Below are positions 62,763 through 64,000 of a DNA stretch of 64,000 bases, piece after piece. The DNA lies in contig JAKOPT010000045.1 in NCBI GenBank assembly GCA_029778715.1, positions 124,001 to 188,000 of the forward strand, given 5' to 3'. Source of the DNA: Actinomycetes bacterium. Its GTDB lineage: Bacteria; Actinomycetota; Actinomycetes; Actinomycetales; Dermatophilaceae. The position numbers were made by a program, and so were the translations under genes. Within the stretch, counting starts at the first letter, position 1; each line of letters opens with the position of its first letter. The notes beneath the pieces were generated by a model. It worked only from the letters and a program-made list of their open reading frames with translations. It did no database searches and was not told where the DNA came from.

Positions 62763-63731
62763 TTGACAAGTACCCCTGAGCAAGCGCAATGGTTTGCTAA
62801 CACGTTTACCCAAATGGCGAACAACATCGAACTCGCCGTGCGCGGCAAGGATCGGGTCGTGCGCCTGGCCCTGACCTGCCTGCTCTCCGAGGGGCACCTG
62901 CTCCTCGAGGACAACCCGGGCACCGGCAAGACCCAACTCGCCAAGGCGCTGGCCAACACCGTCAAGGGCAGTCACTCGCGTATCCAATTCACGCCGGACC
63001 TGCTGCCCAGTGATGTCACCGGGGTAACAATCTACGACCAACGCACCCAGCAGTTCACCTTCCACCAGGGCCCGATCTTCGCCACCATCGTGCTCGCCGA
63101 CGAGATCAACCGGGCCAGCCCGAAGACTCAGTCGGCCCTCCTCGAAGTGATGGAGGAGGGCAAGGTCACCGTCGACGGCACGAGCCACAGCGTCGGGACG
63201 CCGTTCATGGTCATCGCTACCCAGAACCCCATCGAGCAGGCCGGCACCTACCGGCTGCCCGAGGCCCAACTGGACCGATTCCTCATGAAGACCTCGCTCG
63301 GCTACCCCGACCACGAGACCGCCGTCGAGTTGTTCTCCCAGGCCGTCACCAGGGACCGGAGTGCGACCATCTCCCCGGTCATCTCGGCTCAGGCCGTCGC
63401 CCAGATGAGCGCCCTTGCCGGCCAGATCCACGTCGACCCGGCGATCCTCGCCTACGTCTCCCGCCTCTCCGAGGAGTCGCGCCGTCACCCCCACGTCAGC
63501 CTCGGCCTCTCGATCCGGGGTGGGCTCGCGTTCATTCGGTGCGCCAAGGTCTGGGCCGCCAGTCAGGGGCGCGATCACGTCATCCCCGACGACATCAAGG
63601 ATCTGGCGCACCCGGTTCTTTCGCACCGCCTCCTCCTCGACGACGAGGCCCAGTTCACCGGCATCAGTGTCGAGCGGGTCATCGACGAGCTCCTCACCGA
63701 CGTGGCGGCACCCGCCCACCGGCTGAGCTGA
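62763..63731 (+). CDS. MoxR family AAA+ ATPase (cluster B)
   Basis: The 322-aa paralogue of the MoxR at 37959 has Walker A 'DNPGTGKTQLAKAL', Walker B 'ATIVLADEINRASPKTQSAL' and 'ATQNPIEQAGTYRLPEAQLD'. The central DNA is nearly the same as in copy A, whereas the first 25 codons are AT-richer and divergent. It starts with TTG after GAAGGGA, directly behind the giant gene (12 bases). It would work with the DUF58 protein that follows after 13 bases; that spacer contains the window 8-mer. Confidence 0.93.
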   Translation: MTSTPEQAQWFANTFTQMANNIELAVRGKDRVVRLALTCLLSEGHLLLEDNPGTGKTQLAKALANTVKGSHSRIQFTPDLLPSDVTGVTIYDQRTQQFTFHQGPIFATIVLADEINRASPKTQSALLEVMEEGKVTVDGTSHSVGTPFMVIATQNPIEQAGTYRLPEAQLDRFLMKTSLGYPDHETAVELFSQAVTRDRSATISPVISAQAVAQMSALAGQIHVDPAILAYVSRLSEESRRHPHVSLGLSIRGGLAFIRCAKVWAASQGRDHVIPDDIKDLAHPVLSHRLLLDDEAQFTGISVERVIDELLTDVAAPAHRLS

Positions 63732-63744
63732 ACGGCATACCCCG

Positions 63745-64000
63745 ATGTCCGCCCCGCCCGATGTCCCAACGGACGCGCCGGCCACCCCTCGCCCCCTAAG
63801 ATGGCAGCGATCGCACCGTGCGCCCCGGCGCCTGCCGCGGGTGTCCCTGGACCGGGGTGCGGTGCGCCGTCGATGGGGCACCGCCGTCGAGGCCGGCCGT
63901 GAGCATTTCTCTCAATGGCTCGACATCGCCGAACCGGTCCTGACCCCGGCCCGACGGGTGCTCGCCGCCGTGTCCCCGCTCGGCTGGCTCACGCTCGGGG
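63745..64000 (+). CDS. DUF58 membrane protein (cluster B, partial)
   Basis: An open frame from ATG 63745 continues beyond the window end. It begins with a Pro/Arg-rich cytoplasmic segment ('MSAPPDVPTDAPATPRPLRW') and reaches 'RRVLAAVSPLGWLTLG', which aligns with the start of the first membrane segment of the DUF58 protein at 38930 ('RWVSPTGWTVLAMG'). Together with its place behind moxR this identifies it as the second DUF58 gene. A transglutaminase-like gene may follow outside the window. Confidence 0.75.
   Translation, partial: MSAPPDVPTDAPATPRPLRWQRSHRAPRRLPRVSLDRGAVRRRWGTAVEAGREHFSQWLDIAEPVLTPARRVLAAVSPLGWLTLG

Noticed and set aside
32487..64000. Type VI or type VII secretion system
   Set aside because: Kinase, phosphatase and FHA genes resemble type VI regulation, but no sheath, tube, baseplate, EccC-type ATPase or WXG100 genes are present.

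Overview
The window is high-GC (roughly 70%) and carries the chromosome replication origin of an actinobacterium. The order rpmH-rnpA-yidD-yidC-jag-rsmG-parA-parB on one side and dnaA-dnaN-gnd-recF-dciA on the other, GTG starts, TTGTCCACA/TTATCCACA DnaA boxes, TGTTTCACGTGAAACA parS sites and the trxB / pseudokinase / murJ / DUF6049 / NUDIX / pcnB block are typical of Micrococcales. I infer something near the Intrasporangiaceae/Dermatophilaceae, but gene order alone cannot fix the genus.

Layout. (1) 1-2.5 kb, minus strand: head of an aromatic meta-cleavage operon (ferredoxin, catechol 2,3-dioxygenase, GlcG/HbpS-like protein, an unknown protein, and the first codons of what looks like a phenol-hydroxylase subunit). 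(2) 2.7-4.9 kb: enoyl-CoA hydratase family protein, DUF1801 protein and a solitary Abi_2-type defence gene. (3) 4.9-11.5 kb, minus: dciA-like, recF, gnd, dnaN, oriC, dnaA; gyrB is not next to recF/dciA. (4) 11.8-19.5 kb, plus: rpmH to parB, interrupted by 2 kb holding a decayed IstB ATPase, tandem repeats and parS sites. (5) 19.6-30 kb, minus: trxA, trxB, an anti-sigma-like membrane protein without its usual sigM, a discoidin-tailed pseudokinase, murJ, DUF6049, NUDIX, and a secreted OmpA-like/lipoprotein pair. (6) 30-32.3 kb: pcnB and a prepilin peptidase.

(7) 32.4-64 kb: the most interesting part, a 31-kb region with two related copies of a signalling and surface-protein system. Copy A is small protein, PP2C phosphatase, zinc-ribbon/FHA protein, Ser/Thr kinase, FHA+HTH-like protein, MoxR ATPase, DUF58 protein, transglutaminase-like membrane protein that has lost catalytic residues, and a 2128-aa membrane-anchored Ig/FN3 protein. 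Copy B is three zinc-ribbon membrane proteins (two RDD-type), PP2C, zinc-ribbon/FHA, kinase, a 2081-aa Ig/FN3 protein, MoxR and a DUF58 protein cut by the window end. Most genes overlap by 4 bases (ATGA/GTGA), so they are probably co-translated. My reading is that a phospho-threonine switch (kinase, phosphatase, FHA reader, as in the post-translational control of type VI secretion) controls MoxR/DUF58-assisted assembly of very large surface fibres; the kinases carry small extracellular FN3-like domains that could sense those fibres. The assembly function is inference.

A second signal spans the whole window: the 8-mer CGGCATAC/GTATGCCG occurs about 80 times by hand count (about 2 expected from base composition), in coding and non-coding DNA, both orientations and all reading frames, even imposing the rare codon ATA. 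It behaves as a DNA-level signal. No rRNA, tRNA, CRISPR array, prophage or intact insertion sequence was seen.
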